Part shown: piece after piece, positions 47,426 through 58,523 of the stretch | Layout of the letters: each line of letters opens with the position of its first letter | How positions within the stretch are numbered: position 1 is the first letter of the stretch | Source of the DNA: Ashinkailepas kermadecensis | Taxonomy: Eukaryota > Arthropoda > Thecostraca > Neolepadidae | NCBI GenBank assembly: GCA_034440615.1 | Contig: JAOTOM010005053.1 | Span: 253,501 to 317,500, forward strand | DNA length: 64,000 nt | Direction: 5' to 3' | Notes under the pieces: generated by a model | Database searches by the model: none | What the model was told of the DNA's origin: nothing | What the model saw: the letters and a program-made list of their open reading frames with translations, nothing else | Translations under genes and position numbers: made by a program

Positions 47426-48049
47426 GCTACCTGGTACACGTGATGAACCTCCATCTGCATGCTGCATGAGAGCATTGCACTTATTGCTTCACAAAGAACA
47501 ATAACATGTTGAAAACATTATATTTTCAGGAATGGAATCCTGTGCTGATAACATTTTCGGAGTTATAAATTTGCAGATCAGATCTACATCATTTGTGTTA
47601 ATAAATATGCTAAATTCATAGAAATGTATACACCGGTTTGTGGATAAGAAGTTATTCTGATGATTTCTGATGTATTGGAAAATGACAAATTTTATGGTAG
47701 AAGCAGGCAAAGTTAAAGTACTTATATCTCAATAAGTGGTCAGTTCACTAACAAGACAGCAAATTCACTGAAATAGCATTCAAAACACCAGGCGACCCAT
47801 TCTTTTTGCAAGCTTAAAATCGATGACAGTGCTTTCTTGAATCATGTTTAAAGCGCATGAAGGAAATGTATTGCTAACACTTGTAAGGAACTGATGTGTG
47901 TAACGTGTAACGTTTAATTAACATTTTTAATGTACTGATGTTTGTACACAAAATATAGCTCACTGTTCTAAATAACATGGGAAGTATGATGCCATATATC
48001 ATGGCTAATTTATGGGCAAAATGTTATGCAGCAGATTCCCTGCATTGTT

Positions 48050-48095
48050 ACTTAGTTATTTGGGCTTTAGGGCACATCGACCATGTTGATCATAT
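48050..48095 (-). mobile_element. Decayed LINE/SINE tail
   Basis: TTATTTGGGCTTTAGGGCAC + ATCGACCATGTTGATCAT aligns with the recurring tail core, with many substitutions. Confidence 0.5.
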
Positions 48096-48139
48096 AGCTC
48101 CCTGCATTGTTGTTAGCTGATATACCAGTATGTTTGCAA

Positions 48140-48560
48140 ATTCACTTATGAGTGAGTCCATACCATTCCCACTGGGGTATAAAAGCTACATCATAACATT
48201 GCTTCTACAATGCATATAACAGAAACCCATCTCGATTGTCCTACTTACTCAGGACACCATAGAAGTCAATTAATAAAAATGTTACTTCATCCCCTGTATT
48301 GTTAATGTAAACAGAAGTATCTTGAACCATATGTTATGTCCTTCACAGTGTTGCTCCATCCACCTCCAACTCCAACCCTGACCAAATTCCAGGAGCGCAT
48401 CCATCTCCAAAGCAGTCTGTTGAAGAAGGTATGTATTGCAGGCTGCAACATAACTACTAAGACCTGAATTCCATGTTATCCCTGTTGCCTTATAATCCAT
48501 CCTTGCTGATCCATGTAGCAGATGTTTGACTTTCCTCAAACTGTCTGGATAAGCCACTGG
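48140..48560. repeat. Block A (left arm of inverted duplication)
   Basis: Matches 55260-55690 in reverse complement: GAGTGAGTCCATACCATTCCC ACTGG, CCATCTCGATT, CACTGTG...GCTCCATCCACCTCCAA-like text, AAGAAGGTATGTATTGCAG and GTTTGACTTTCCTCAAACTG TCTGGA. Confidence 0.85.
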
Positions 48561-48607
48561 ATCCCAGATGGGCCCCTGTGGCTCTTATTAAGCCTTAATA
48601 CTTTATA
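48561..48607 (+). mobile_element. CR1 3' tail, 47-bp insertion
   Basis: CCCAGATGGGCCCCTGTGGC then TCTTATTAAGCCTTAATACT TTATA is the terminus of the LINE at 9.56-11.9 kb. It is flanked by ACTGGA/ACTGGG (48556-48561 and 48608-48613). It is absent from the matching site in block A' near 55255, which supplies the empty allele. Confidence 0.9.
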
Positions 48608-49560
48608 ACTGGGGAGTTGAAATCACATGTGAGTGATGAAACAGATGAACTATTCCTGGATTCTTATGTTGCATCATTGCATGACACAGTGACATACCGA
48701 ATGGGGCAGGGGGAATTGTGGGCAGTTGCCCCCCCCCCTCATGACAGGTTGTGGGGGCCCCAAGAATCCGCCGAGCTGAGGAAAAAAGTGCGCCATGCTC
48801 CCTAAAATCCCACTCGGTCCACCAAAAATCGCACCGGGGCTCAGAAAAATCACATCGGGGACCCCAAAAGTAGCGCAGGGGCCCCTGATAATGACGCTGG
48901 GGCCTCAAAAGTTTGCGCCTGTGCCCCTCAAAATCCCGCTGGGGCCGCAAAAAAGTCGTGCCGGGGTTCAAGAAAATCACGACGGGGGCCACAAACGGTC
49001 GGGCCGGGGCCTCCTGAAAATCACGCTGAGACTGGGGGTACTAAGAATTATCACCCGGGCCCCTGAAAATTACGCTAGAGGCATGACAGGTCCCACCGGG
49101 GCTCTAAAAGTCTCGTTGAGATCACCCAACAAATGAAGCCGGGGAAATGAAAAACAGTCCGGACACGGAAAATCAATCTGGGATCTCAACAATGGCTCCA
49201 AAAGCTCGCAAAACTTGCTGGGCACCAAAAAACGTGTCGCAGCCATCAAAACTCGCGCAAGGGATCCCAGCAAATGACCACGGGGCCCCCAAAAAATCGC
49301 ACTTGGACCAACCAAAAATTAACGCCGCTTCTCTTGAAAATCTCTCTGGGGCCAAAACGTCGCGCTGGAGCCCCACAGGTAGCAGCTGGCTTCTCAAGAA
49401 CCAATATATACCCGGAATGTCACCCTGCGGACACAAAAATTGCGTCAAGGATCCACAAAATAAGAAGTGGTCGGACGCCGAAAAAAACCCTGTTGGGGCA
49501 CCGATTAAAAAAACGCACCGAGAGGCCGAAGAATCGTACCGGGTCCAAAAATAGCCTGCA
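48608..49560. repeat. Block B: highly diverged ~30-bp GGGGCCCC/AAAATC repeat
   Basis: After GGGAGTTGAAATCAC ... GTGAGTGATGAAACAGATGA (shared with B') and a C-run, about 27 units of GGGGCCCC-AAAA-TCGCRC-like sequence follow at 25-34-bp spacing. Units differ at roughly half their positions, yet the GGGGC/AAAATC spacing persists. Inverted counterpart at 54285-55250. Confidence 0.8.
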
Positions 49561-49939
49561 GGGGGCTTACACAAAATAGACGTCACCACAAAAACCACAA
49601 GGATACTCCATCGAATCGACCAGAGCACCGGAAAATTCCGAATGGGTCCCGAAAGAAAATTATCCGAAGGGTCTTTCTACTCTCGATCGTGCAATCTGCG
49701 GAAAAAGAAACACGTTGAGCAGCCGCAGTGGGGTACTAAAGGGAAAAATGTCCCTCCATAATGTTAGGCACCAAGGAAATACTGTCACCCATCGTCATCA
49801 CAGTTCAGGTCTGCTGTGCTCTGATGCTCCATCAAGGCCGGTGTGTTTTAGCCTGTATCTGATCGTTGAAGCATTTTTATTTAAGCCGGTGTGTGTTTGT
49901 TGGTGTGTGGAGTGAGGAGGAGGGTAACTGTGACGGTGA

Positions 49940-50253
49940 CGGTGACGATAGATCCGAGCCCACTATATGGCACTGCAGTCGCATGCTATTACTCAGAGTT
50001 GTTATGTTGGCATGTACTGTGCACTGCTCTTTTAATTATGTGACTTCACCAGTTATTGGACGATTTTCCCCGTTGGTGAGGATGCTGAATAAACATAAAC
50101 ATACACATAGTCGAATAAAAAATCAGAATTTCTGAGATCTGAAAATATAGTGGGCGAAATCCGATGAGTTTTTTGTTTGGGGGATCTAGTGCGTTGGCAC
50201 TTCGCCCCCCCCACCCCAATGTTTTTCGAAAATCGACACCCCTGGTATCCACA
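49940..50253. repeat. Block C (left arm)
   Basis: It matches the reverse complement of 50947-51250 at roughly 80-85%: GCAGTCGCATGCTATTACTC, TATGTGACTTCACCAGTTA, GAGGATGCTGAATAAACATA, AATATAGTGGGCGAAATCCG and TCGACACCCCTG. Confidence 0.9.
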
Positions 50254-50341
50254 TTTGTTTGCGCCTATTCACGTGGTCATTTACCTACCTGCGTGATCAT
50301 ATACCTACTTGCGTGATCATGTACCCACTTGTGTGCATTCT

Positions 50342-50372
50342 GCATCCATGTTTTGTTTTGTTTTGTTTTGTT
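50342..50372. repeat. (TTTTG)n microsatellite
   Basis: Four to five TTTTG units. Confidence 0.9.
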
Positions 50373-50946
50373 CGGCCCCCGTTGGCTGGGTAGGATCCCG
50401 GTATTTTGACCGGGGGTGTTTGTCTGGAAGAGCGCCACTGACTGAGGGAAATTGTTAGGCTGAGACAGCCGCACTTTAGCGTTCTGCAGAGGCGCACATC
50501 CATCTGGAGCGAGGCACATGCTCCCAGTTGCTCCCTTGGGTCCGTCAGTGTCGGTTGGACCAATTCCCTCGGGAAACGTCTCCCCGATTTCGCCTCACTC
50601 GGGTTCATGCAAATAAGCGAGCAAATCTGGAATGGGGTGTGGGAAGAATTCAACTGTAACTAAGCGAGCAATGGTGTAGCGACCAGGCTTCGAATGTTGG
50701 TCGTTTTGGAGTTCAGTAAAGCTTTCGACTCCCACATAAGCAGACAAGCATGCCCAGTCGTGAATAAAGTACCTTATTCATAGAGAAGCGTCTCGCATAT
50801 ACGGTGAAATCACAGAAGTGATGATTAAGCGTTCTTCAGAGGCAAAGAAAATCACGCGCGACATTCCTTTGTCCAGGTGAACATATTCCCTGCAAATATC
50901 CATTGGACTCGGGCGATACCCGAGGGTGGAACATACCTTCTCTTGC

Positions 50947-51250
50947 AGGGGTGTCGATATTTGAAAAACATTGGGGGGGGCGAAGTGTCAACGTACTTAA
51001 CCCCCCACCCCCAACCAAAAACTCATCGGATTTCGCCCACTATATTTTAAGACCTCAATAATTCTGATTTTTTTATTTGACGATGTGTATGCTTATGTTT
51101 ATTCAGCATCCTCGCCAACGAGCAAAATCACCCAGTAACAGGTGAAGTCACATAAGCAAAAGAGCAGTACACAGCACATGTCGACATACAAATTTAGCAT
51201 AGCAGTCATAGCATGCGACTACCGTGTCATACAGTGGACTCGCCCATACC
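50947..51250. repeat. Block C' (right arm)
   Basis: Inverted partner of 49940-50253, about 0.7 kb away. Begins GGTGTCGATATTTGAAAAAC with a G-run. Confidence 0.9.
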
Positions 51251-51690
51251 CAATGGCGCAGCCAAGAGCAAGAGTAGGACACACTGGGTACATGCCTTTC
51301 CGGTCACGGCCAAGGGGTCCGAAAAGGTCAGCCCAGGAGATTCCCAGAAGTGCCATCCGACGGTTTTGAAATGAATATGTCGGCTCGAATGGTTTCTTTG
51401 CTAGGGTCGGAAATAAAAAGTACAAAACTTTGGAAAGTAAGAATAATGTCAGAATTCAAAACCGTGTTCAAATCGGTAGAACTGGAATGGGCCCCGCATC
51501 AGGTGTGTCGCAACAGGATCATTTTCACTGCAACCCTGTTAGTACTTGTAATCCTTTCGTTCCAAAAGGTAGTGCGGATTTTTATATACCTTTGGTGGCG
51601 CTTGGACCCCACCATATTTGCCTTTTTGACCTCATTCACCAATTTGATTTCTAATTCCCCTTCAAATTGACTTGGGATGGACCAAGGAGG

Positions 51691-51854
51691 TTGGTTGGTT
51701 GGTTATTGGTTTTACGACACGTCGACCGTGGAGTCATATGGCGTCGCCAATCTCTCACGCCGATTCGTCGCGGGCGAAGAGTAGCGACAGGTGAGATTCG
51801 AACCCACTATCTTTCGATTGCGAGACGAGCATCTTACCCCTAGACCACTCGTCC
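51691..51854 (-). mobile_element. Complete tRNA-derived SINE, 164 bp
   Basis: On the minus strand the head GGGACGAGTGGTCTAGGGGT carries an A box (TGGTCTAGGGGT), and a B box (GGTTCGAATC, rc of 51794-51803) follows at tRNA spacing. A short body leads to the tail TATGACTCCACGGTCGACGT + GTCGTAAAACCAATAACCAA, related to the LINE tail at 31316. The target duplication CCAAGGAGG flanks it exactly (51682-51690 and 51855-51863). The intact promoter boxes and perfect duplication suggest a fairly recent insertion. Confidence 0.9.
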
Positions 51855-51864
51855 CCAAGGAGGA

Positions 51865-52852
51865 TAATATTCCAAAATCTCCAAAATGCCACCATTCGCA
51901 GTAATTGCAGCATAGTAGCACCAAATCCAGATCATACTGTTCTTTCATCAAATCAAATAACTCTGCTTTCCCAAAATTTCAATCAAGGTCAAGGTTACTA
52001 AACGGAGGGCAGGTCAAATTATATCTTCTTATCGCAGTAGGGGGAAAACATTTCGTGCAGAACATGATATAATAATGATATAGACATTCTGCTTTCAAAT
52101 ATGTGACAAGGTCCAAGGTGTTAGGTCAGGTCAAGTATTATGGATATTCTACACTGCCGTCTTGTGTGTGGAGTTGTGATTTTTGTGCGCGTCCGCTGCC
52201 TTGGCGTCATTGCGGCCGCAATGTCGTCTTATGCCGAATGCTACTGTTCCTTGTGAATTGAAATTTTAAATCGGTTTTAGAGCCACCGAAGTAATACACC
52301 ATGACGTTGTGTGAACAAACAATGCTCCGAGATGACCCGACTTCGTGTTTCCGGACCTTATTATATAAAGGAAATATAAAGCATATAAAGATAAAGAGCA
52401 AATATAAAGAGGTGCAAAATGTCGGACACTAGAAACACATGGCAGACGTAAGGAGTCTTCATATAGGTGCGAGGGACACGAATAAGGCCAGAAGGGTGCT
52501 GCACCCAAAAGCATTTCTGGACGCGCTGCTGTCAGACCTGTAATCATTACCCTAGTGGGAGTAAGTCAGTCTCGCTGCTGACAGCATTTGCTTTTCTGAT
52601 GGCATCAATATCCATCGATCGAAATGCACAACAAGAGCAGCTGTGTCTCAATCAGATTCAATGGCTGTGACGAATTGTGAAATATTAATGCATGGGTGAC
52701 ATTGGTACCTATTAATGGTAAGGTGAACGGTGGAATGCGGAGAAAGTGACAACTAATGCACGCAAAACTGCTCGGAAAGATGATGCAAAGCCGTGACTAA
52801 TCCCACACCATTCACTGTGACAGACCCGGGCCGTGGAGAACGCACCGTCTAC
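51865..52852. other. Non-coding DNA
   Basis: No gene recognised on either strand. Confidence 0.4.
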
Positions 52853-53118
52853 CAGGGTTGGATTTATATTTTGCAATCCTGGATGAGGAGAGGACAATTT
52901 CTGAGTGATGGAATACGGAAAGGATATTTTCCCTCAAACCTTGGCATCAGAATCTCACTTTGAAGCTTCAGGTGAATCTTGAGCACTTTACCACGGGCAA
53001 TTAATTGTCGAACAACACCATCAGACGTCGAAATTGAAAACACATGGAGGAAACAACATGGAGGATAATTTTGTGAAGAGGATAATGCTATGGATGGCAA
53101 AATCCAGGAAAAGCCAGT
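52853..53118 (+). mobile_element. hAT-like MITE, copy 2
   Basis: Begins CAGGGTTGGATTTATA and shares the body of the 921-1185 copy (GCAATCCTGG, AGAATCTCA, GGTGAATCTTGAGCAC, GGATAATG, CCAGGAAAAGCC). The right terminus has been lost to the adjacent minisatellite. Confidence 0.8.
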
Positions 53119-53126
53119 TTTTCGAC

Positions 53127-53660
53127 ACTGACGTCCACTGTGGCGGGACAGGGTCGCATACCACACCGTCCACTGTGGCGGACCCGGGCTGTGGAGCACA
53201 CCTTCTACTATGGCGGACCAGAGCCGCGAAGCACACCATCCACTCTGGGGGACCAGTGCCGCGGAGCACATGGTTCACCGTAACGGACCGGAGCCGCGGA
53301 GCACACCTTCCACTGTGGCGGACCAGGGCCGCGGAGTACATCATGAACTGTGGCAAACCAGGGTCGCGAAGTACACCGGACCGGGGCCGTGGGGCACACC
53401 TACTATGACGGACTAGGGCCGCGAAACATAGCGTCCACTCGGCGATCAGGCCGTTGAGAAGCCGACCACTGCGGCGGATCAGGACCGTGGAGTACACCGT
53501 CCATTGTAACGGACCGGGGCCGCGGAGCACACCGTCCACTGTGGCGGATCAGGGCCGTGGAGTACACCGTCCATTATAACGGACCGGGGCTGCGGAGCAC
53601 ACCGTCCACTGTGGCGGACCGGGGCCGGGGAGTACACCATCCATTGCGGCGGATTATAGC
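53127..53660. repeat. ~35-bp minisatellite, about 15 copies
   Basis: Degenerate units of CACTGTGGCGGACCAGGGCC + GCGGAGCACACCGTC. Period varies between 30 and 38. Confidence 0.85.
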
Positions 53661-53692
53661 TATCAACAGGTCAAATTATGTCATGCCATGGC

Positions 53693-53940
53693 AGTGGCGT
53701 ACCTAGGATTTGCGAGAGGAGGCAAACTGATTTGGAAGGTGCCCACCTACCCCCGTTAAAAAGTCCCCGGATTTCCACCAAAAAAAATTCAAAGGTGGTT
53801 CTTTATATTTTTGTCATATAATAATTAGTGACCAAATTAACTGTCCTGTGGAGGGAGCCAAATCTACCACCATTATTTCTGAATCACCGGATTTCAACCC
53901 TAACTCCTCCCCATCCTGTTTGAAGGTTTTTCTTTTGGTA
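53693..53940 (+). mobile_element. Dispersed element, CAGTGGCGTACCTAGG terminus, copy 1
   Basis: Starts CAGTGGCGTACCTAGGATTT and matches 58145-58390 in terminus, CAAACNGATTT, GCCAAATCTACCACCAT and the CCGGATTTCAACC region. Non-coding. Confidence 0.75.
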
Positions 53941-54284
53941 TCCCTTGAAAAGTCACCTCGCACTGCTAAAATTACACCTGAACAAATCACTCAAAAATAT
54001 AAAATTTGCCAATATCAGGCATTTTATTGTGATTAAGAAATCCGGAGACACACTGACCTTTGATGCACCTCATCTCTTTGGTTAAATAAGCTCCCATATT
54101 GGCTACCGAGCCGTGACCCTAGCTAGGTGTTCGTTTTTTTTACCAGTTCCGTTTTTCTTCTATGGATGTGTTTTAGGGCTCCAGCCAATTTGTGTGAGGG
54201 GCTCGGCACATGTTTGAGACCAGGCTCTTTTTTTACAGCTTTCTTGCTGTTTTATACACCGATGATATTTTTTAGGTATCGGCG

Positions 54285-55250
54285 CGTTTTCGAAGACGCC
54301 GATGTGTTTCTTTAGTGCCCGGTCTCTTTGTTCCTTGTGTATGATCAATTGCCTTTTTGAGGGCCCAGCCTGTTTTGAGGCCCCGTATGGTCTCATGGCC
54401 CTGGTGTGCCTTGAGGGCCTCCGTTATGTTTTTATTTAGCGTTCCCGGTGTGTTTATTTCGAGCTGCAGCGCATATCTTAATGCCCTGTCGCTTTTTGCG
54501 AAACTCGGTACGCTTTGGATTACCCACATAACATTTTGGGACTACCGACGGAATTTTGGGTCCCGAACGCGATATGTTGGGGCCCCGTGGTCACATGTTC
54601 GGATCTCAAGCGCGAGCTTTAGTGGCCAGGACACGCTTTTGGGGGCCCAACACGTTTTGTGGGCTTTTGGAGGGGTTATTTGGACCCGGAGTGATTTTCC
54701 ATGTCGGGACTGTTTTTCGTTGCCCCGGCTTCATTTGCTGGGTGATCACAATGATGCTTTTGGAGCCCCGGTGCGACATGTCATGCCTCTAGCGTGATTG
54801 TCAGGGATCCGGACGAGAATTCTTGGCACCCCTAGGTTCAGCGTGACTTTCCGGGGCCCCGGTCCCGGCCGTTTGTGGCCTCCGTCGTGATTTTCTTGAA
54901 CCCCAGCACGACCCTTTTGAGCCCCCAGCGTGATTTTCAGGGGCCCACGCGGGAACTTTTGAGGCCCCAGCGTCCTTTTCAGGATTCCCTGCGTGACCTT
55001 TTAGCCCCCAACGTGATTTTTCGGGGCCCCGGTACGATTATTGGGGGCCTAAACTGGATTTTTAAGGAGACTGGCGCAATTTTTTCCGGAGCTCGACGCG
55101 ATTCTTGGGGGTCCCACAACCTGTCAGGGAGGAAACTGCCCACAATGTCCCCTCCCCATTCGGCATGCCACTGTGCCATGCAATTATGCAGCATAAGCAT
55201 ACAGGAATAACTCATCTGCTTCATCACTCACAAGTGATTTCAACTCCCAA
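54285..55250. repeat. Block B' (inverted copy of block B)
   Basis: Reverse complement of the 48.6-49.56-kb block: GTGATTTTCGGGGCCCC-type units from 54350, then GATTCTTGGGGG, CCCACAACCTGTCAGGGAGG, CATTCGGCATGCCACTGTG and CATCTGCTTCATCACTCACA. The left part (54285-54430) matches 63850-64000 on the same strand. Confidence 0.85.
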
Positions 55251-55690
55251 GTTCTCCAGACAGTTTGAGGAAAGTCAAACATCTCCTACATGGATAGGCA
55301 AGGATGGACTATTAGGCAACAGGGATACCATGGAATTCAGATCATAGTACTTTTTCTGCAATACATACCTTCTTCCGCAGGCTGCTTTGGAGACGGATGC
55401 GCTCCTGAAGTTTGGTCAAGGTTGGAATTGGATGTGGATGGAGCAGCACTGTGAAGGTGCTGCTCCATTGGCATATGGTTCAAAGGACTTCTTTATGTTT
55501 ACATTAGCAATGCAGGTAATAAAGTAACACTTTCATTAATTGACTTCTATGATGTCCTGAGTGAGCAGTAGAATCGAGATGGGTTCTTGTGATATACGTT
55601 ATAGAATTAAGGTTATGATGTAGCTTTTAGACTCCAGTGGGAATGGTACGGATTCACTCATTAGTGAATCCATACCATAGCCTAATAACC
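55251..55690. repeat. Block A' (right arm), with empty CR1 site
   Basis: Inverted partner of 48140-48560. At about 55240-55262 CAACTCCCAAGTTCTCCAGA CAGTTTGAGG runs uninterrupted where the left arm carries the CR1 tail. Confidence 0.85.
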
Positions 55691-56515
55691 ATAACCAACA
55701 TAACCTAATCTAGCATATCCTAACCTCCCTTTGGAGAAAAAAAATTAGAAACCAAAATTAAGCAATATATATTCTGAAAATGTTATAAATTGAACAACCG
55801 AACCCAGCCTAACCGAACCTAACGTCAGCTGCTTTTGAAGGAAAATTTCCGATTCTATTTTATTTTTGGACATTTTTGAAATTTTCTTCCAAGTTAAACA
55901 ACTAAACTAGCTTAACCTAGCCAAACCGGTATTATTGTGCTTTAAGGTGGTAACAAGACAAGTTTTGACACTCATTTACCTCCATATAGCAAACAAATGG
56001 GTTAGGTTTGGATAAGTTAGGTTAGTTTAGGCTTTTCAAGTTGGAAAACTTTTCAAAACTTTTCCAAAGAAGTTCCCCCCAAAATTGCGAATTATTTGGT
56101 AACTTTGCAGTTTAGGGTGTTCTTTTTTTAATTTATCTGCAGAATACCATGTTTCTGAAGGTGACTAAGATGATTGGACCCACTTATTTTCTGTGCAAAT
56201 GCTTACTTTTCAGGTTATGAGCAAAATAATGCCAAAAAGGGCTTTGAGTTAGGTAACATAGCATAAACATGTTTTTTTTTTAATGCAACAAAACCTAACT
56301 TAACCTAGCCTAACCTATCTTTTGAGAACTAAACATAAAAAAAATACAAATGTCAATTAATTTATGTTCTGAAAATTGTCAACCTTAAAAAAGAAACCTA
56401 ACCCAGCCTAACCTAACCTAAGCTGCTCTTGAAGAAAAAATTATGTTTTTGTGAACATGTTTGTAAATTTTTGGCGGAAACTTTTGGGTAGTATTGTGCT
56501 TTAAGGCAGACTTGT
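55691..56515. repeat. Block D' (AACCT-rich, inverted)
   Basis: Inverted relative of the 46.1-47.4-kb repeat: TTTAAGGTGGTAACAAGACA AGTTTT and CTCCATATAGCAAACAAATG GGTTAGG. Confidence 0.75.
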
Positions 56516-56710
56516 GCTCGACTCGAGTTGAATCGAGAATCGACTCTTGAATCAATCGTTTTTGGATGAGTCGTGAGTTGAATCGATTCTTTTCCTGAAA
56601 ACATCTTGAGTCGCGAGTTGAATCACATCTTTCTTTTAAAAAATGAGTTGAATCACGTGTCAATCCTTTGAATCACAATGAGTCATTTGAGTCTTGTGAC
56701 TCAAATGCAA
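56516..56710. repeat. GAGTTGAATCGA cryptic repeat
   Basis: About nine copies of GAGTTGAATC/GAGTCG(T)GAGTTG words. Confidence 0.7.
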
Positions 56711-57347
56711 GTTATGAACAAATGATATAAAGCATGTATCTTTGTAAATAGCATGCCATGACACAAAGTAGGGAGTAAAACACAGTATAATTATTCATGC
56801 TTAGCATTACAATTGTCAACTTATCAGCTGCCAGTGAGTAAAGAATGAGGGGTACTTAAGTTATTTGCCAAAAACGGATAACAATAACTACAAATAAGTA
56901 TTAATGTTAAGCTTGGTATTCACAATCAGTATCATGCATGAGTAAATCCTAGCGCCAGGAACACAACACAGAAATGGGATGTGATTGTGAAAAAGAATAT
57001 GGAACCGAAACGGCCCTGCACTGCAACAGGCATCTGCACTAAATAAAATTGCGTTGGTTTGTGTCACAAATAACAAACCTGTGCGTGTGACAAATAACAA
57101 CCCCAAGGTACCTTTACTAGAAGGTAGATCGAAGTTTTCCTTCAAGCCCGCATGACGTCATTCGAAGTTTTTTTGTTTAAATATGGTGTCAATTTGGTTG
57201 CAGAAGTTTTCTCAAATCATACGCAATGGTCACTTTAATTTGCTTCCTAGCAAATATATTTGTCTTCCGCTCACCAGGTGAGTTATAATCTTGTCCCATT
57301 CTTTCCAGTGAGCATTTGTTCCGACACATTTTATTATCATGCATAGA
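56711..57347. other. Non-coding DNA
   Basis: No gene recognised. Confidence 0.4.
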
Positions 57348-57625
57348 CAAGGTTGGATTTGTGCATTGTAATCCGGCATGTGGAGAGGAATATTTTGTAG
57401 TCATCCAGTATGGAGGATATTTGTCTTCAAACCTTATGTATCGTAACTTAATTTGCACCAATTTCAGTGAATTTTGAGCACTTTTACTTGATCACAGCAG
57501 TTCGTTGTCAAAAGTTAATAACTTAGGAAATTCAACCTCCAGATGAGAAAACAAGAAATTATTTTCTGGAGAGGATAATGTTCAGAATCCCAAAAATCTA
57601 GGATCAGCCTATTTTTCCAAACATG
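57348..57625 (+). mobile_element. hAT-like MITE, copy 3
   Basis: Starts CAAGGTTGGATTTGTGCATT and shares GTAATCC, GTGAATTTTGAGCAC, CAGTTCGTTGTCAAA, TTTTCTGGAGAGGATAATGT TC and GATCAGCCTATTTTTCCAA with the 921 copy. Confidence 0.8.
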
Positions 57626-58144
57626 TACCTACCTACCTACATTGACATACAGCAGTTGTTGAAAACAGTTTTTTTCTAGGCCAGCTAGACCCAGGGCATG
57701 ATGCATTCTTCCTTGATGAATCTTGCATGGATTATTGATGATACATGTTTTATGTGTTTTATGTGTTTTCTTGTGCCTACTTTATCTTGTAGTGTTTTAT
57801 GAATCCTTGGAATTTATAATTACAATACAATGTATATGAATGTGACTAAGATGATGGGATCACTCACATTCTGTGCAAATGCTTACTTTTCAGGTTGCCA
57901 ACAAAATACCTAAACTTTTTATCCAGATGTCTCCAAATGTTTGCTTGAAAAAACAAGGAATCCACAGCTTTAAACTGCAGTCTTTTGAGGTTGTGGGAGG
58001 AACTGCTCCTACTGTTCACACCGCCTTTCCTTCCCCAACAACAGAAACACCTATATTCCATGGGCTGGATTTTACATTGGAGGTCTAAGCCCCTTTCAGT
58101 GATTAAGGCTCAAAGTTCACACATAGCAGATAGAGAAGCGTAGA

Positions 58145-58390
58145 CAGTGGCGTACCTAGTATTTGCATGTGGGGGCAAACGGATTTCGAGGTGGCTCAAT
58201 CAAACACTCATACAAATACAAATAGTCGCCGGATGTGGACCAGTATTTTTCATAAGTACCGAGTATTATTTTGTGCTAAGATGAGTAGGAACAACTTAAT
58301 TTGGCGCTGCAAGGTGCCAAACCTATCACCATCGTTCCGAAGTCAGTGGATTTCAACTTTCTCCCTCCTGTTCAAATGCCTCCGAAATGG
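58145..58390 (+). mobile_element. Dispersed element, CAGTGGCGTACCTAGT terminus, copy 2
   Basis: Diverged partner of 53693-53940. Followed by AAATGGCCGGCA repeats (58386-58495). Confidence 0.7.
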
Positions 58391-58491
58391 CCGGCAAGTT
58401 TTCATATATAAAATGGCCGGCAATAACATCATATATTCATATATCATTGGGGTTTTCATATATTACCATTTCATAATCCGAAATGGCCGGC

Positions 58492-58494
<3 letters not shown>

Positions 58495-58523
<29 letters not shown>
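58495..58523. repeat. (TA)n microsatellite
   Basis: TA repeats with one TATG interruption. Confidence 0.9.

Noticed and set aside
48795..49628. Frames of 101-151 residues on both strands in block B
   Set aside because: The repeat is poor in stops, the opposing frames are equally open, and the peptides are only repeat-like.
52864..53539. Minus-strand 135-172-residue proteins
   Set aside because: They follow the 35-bp minisatellite and MITE copy 2, with no domain.
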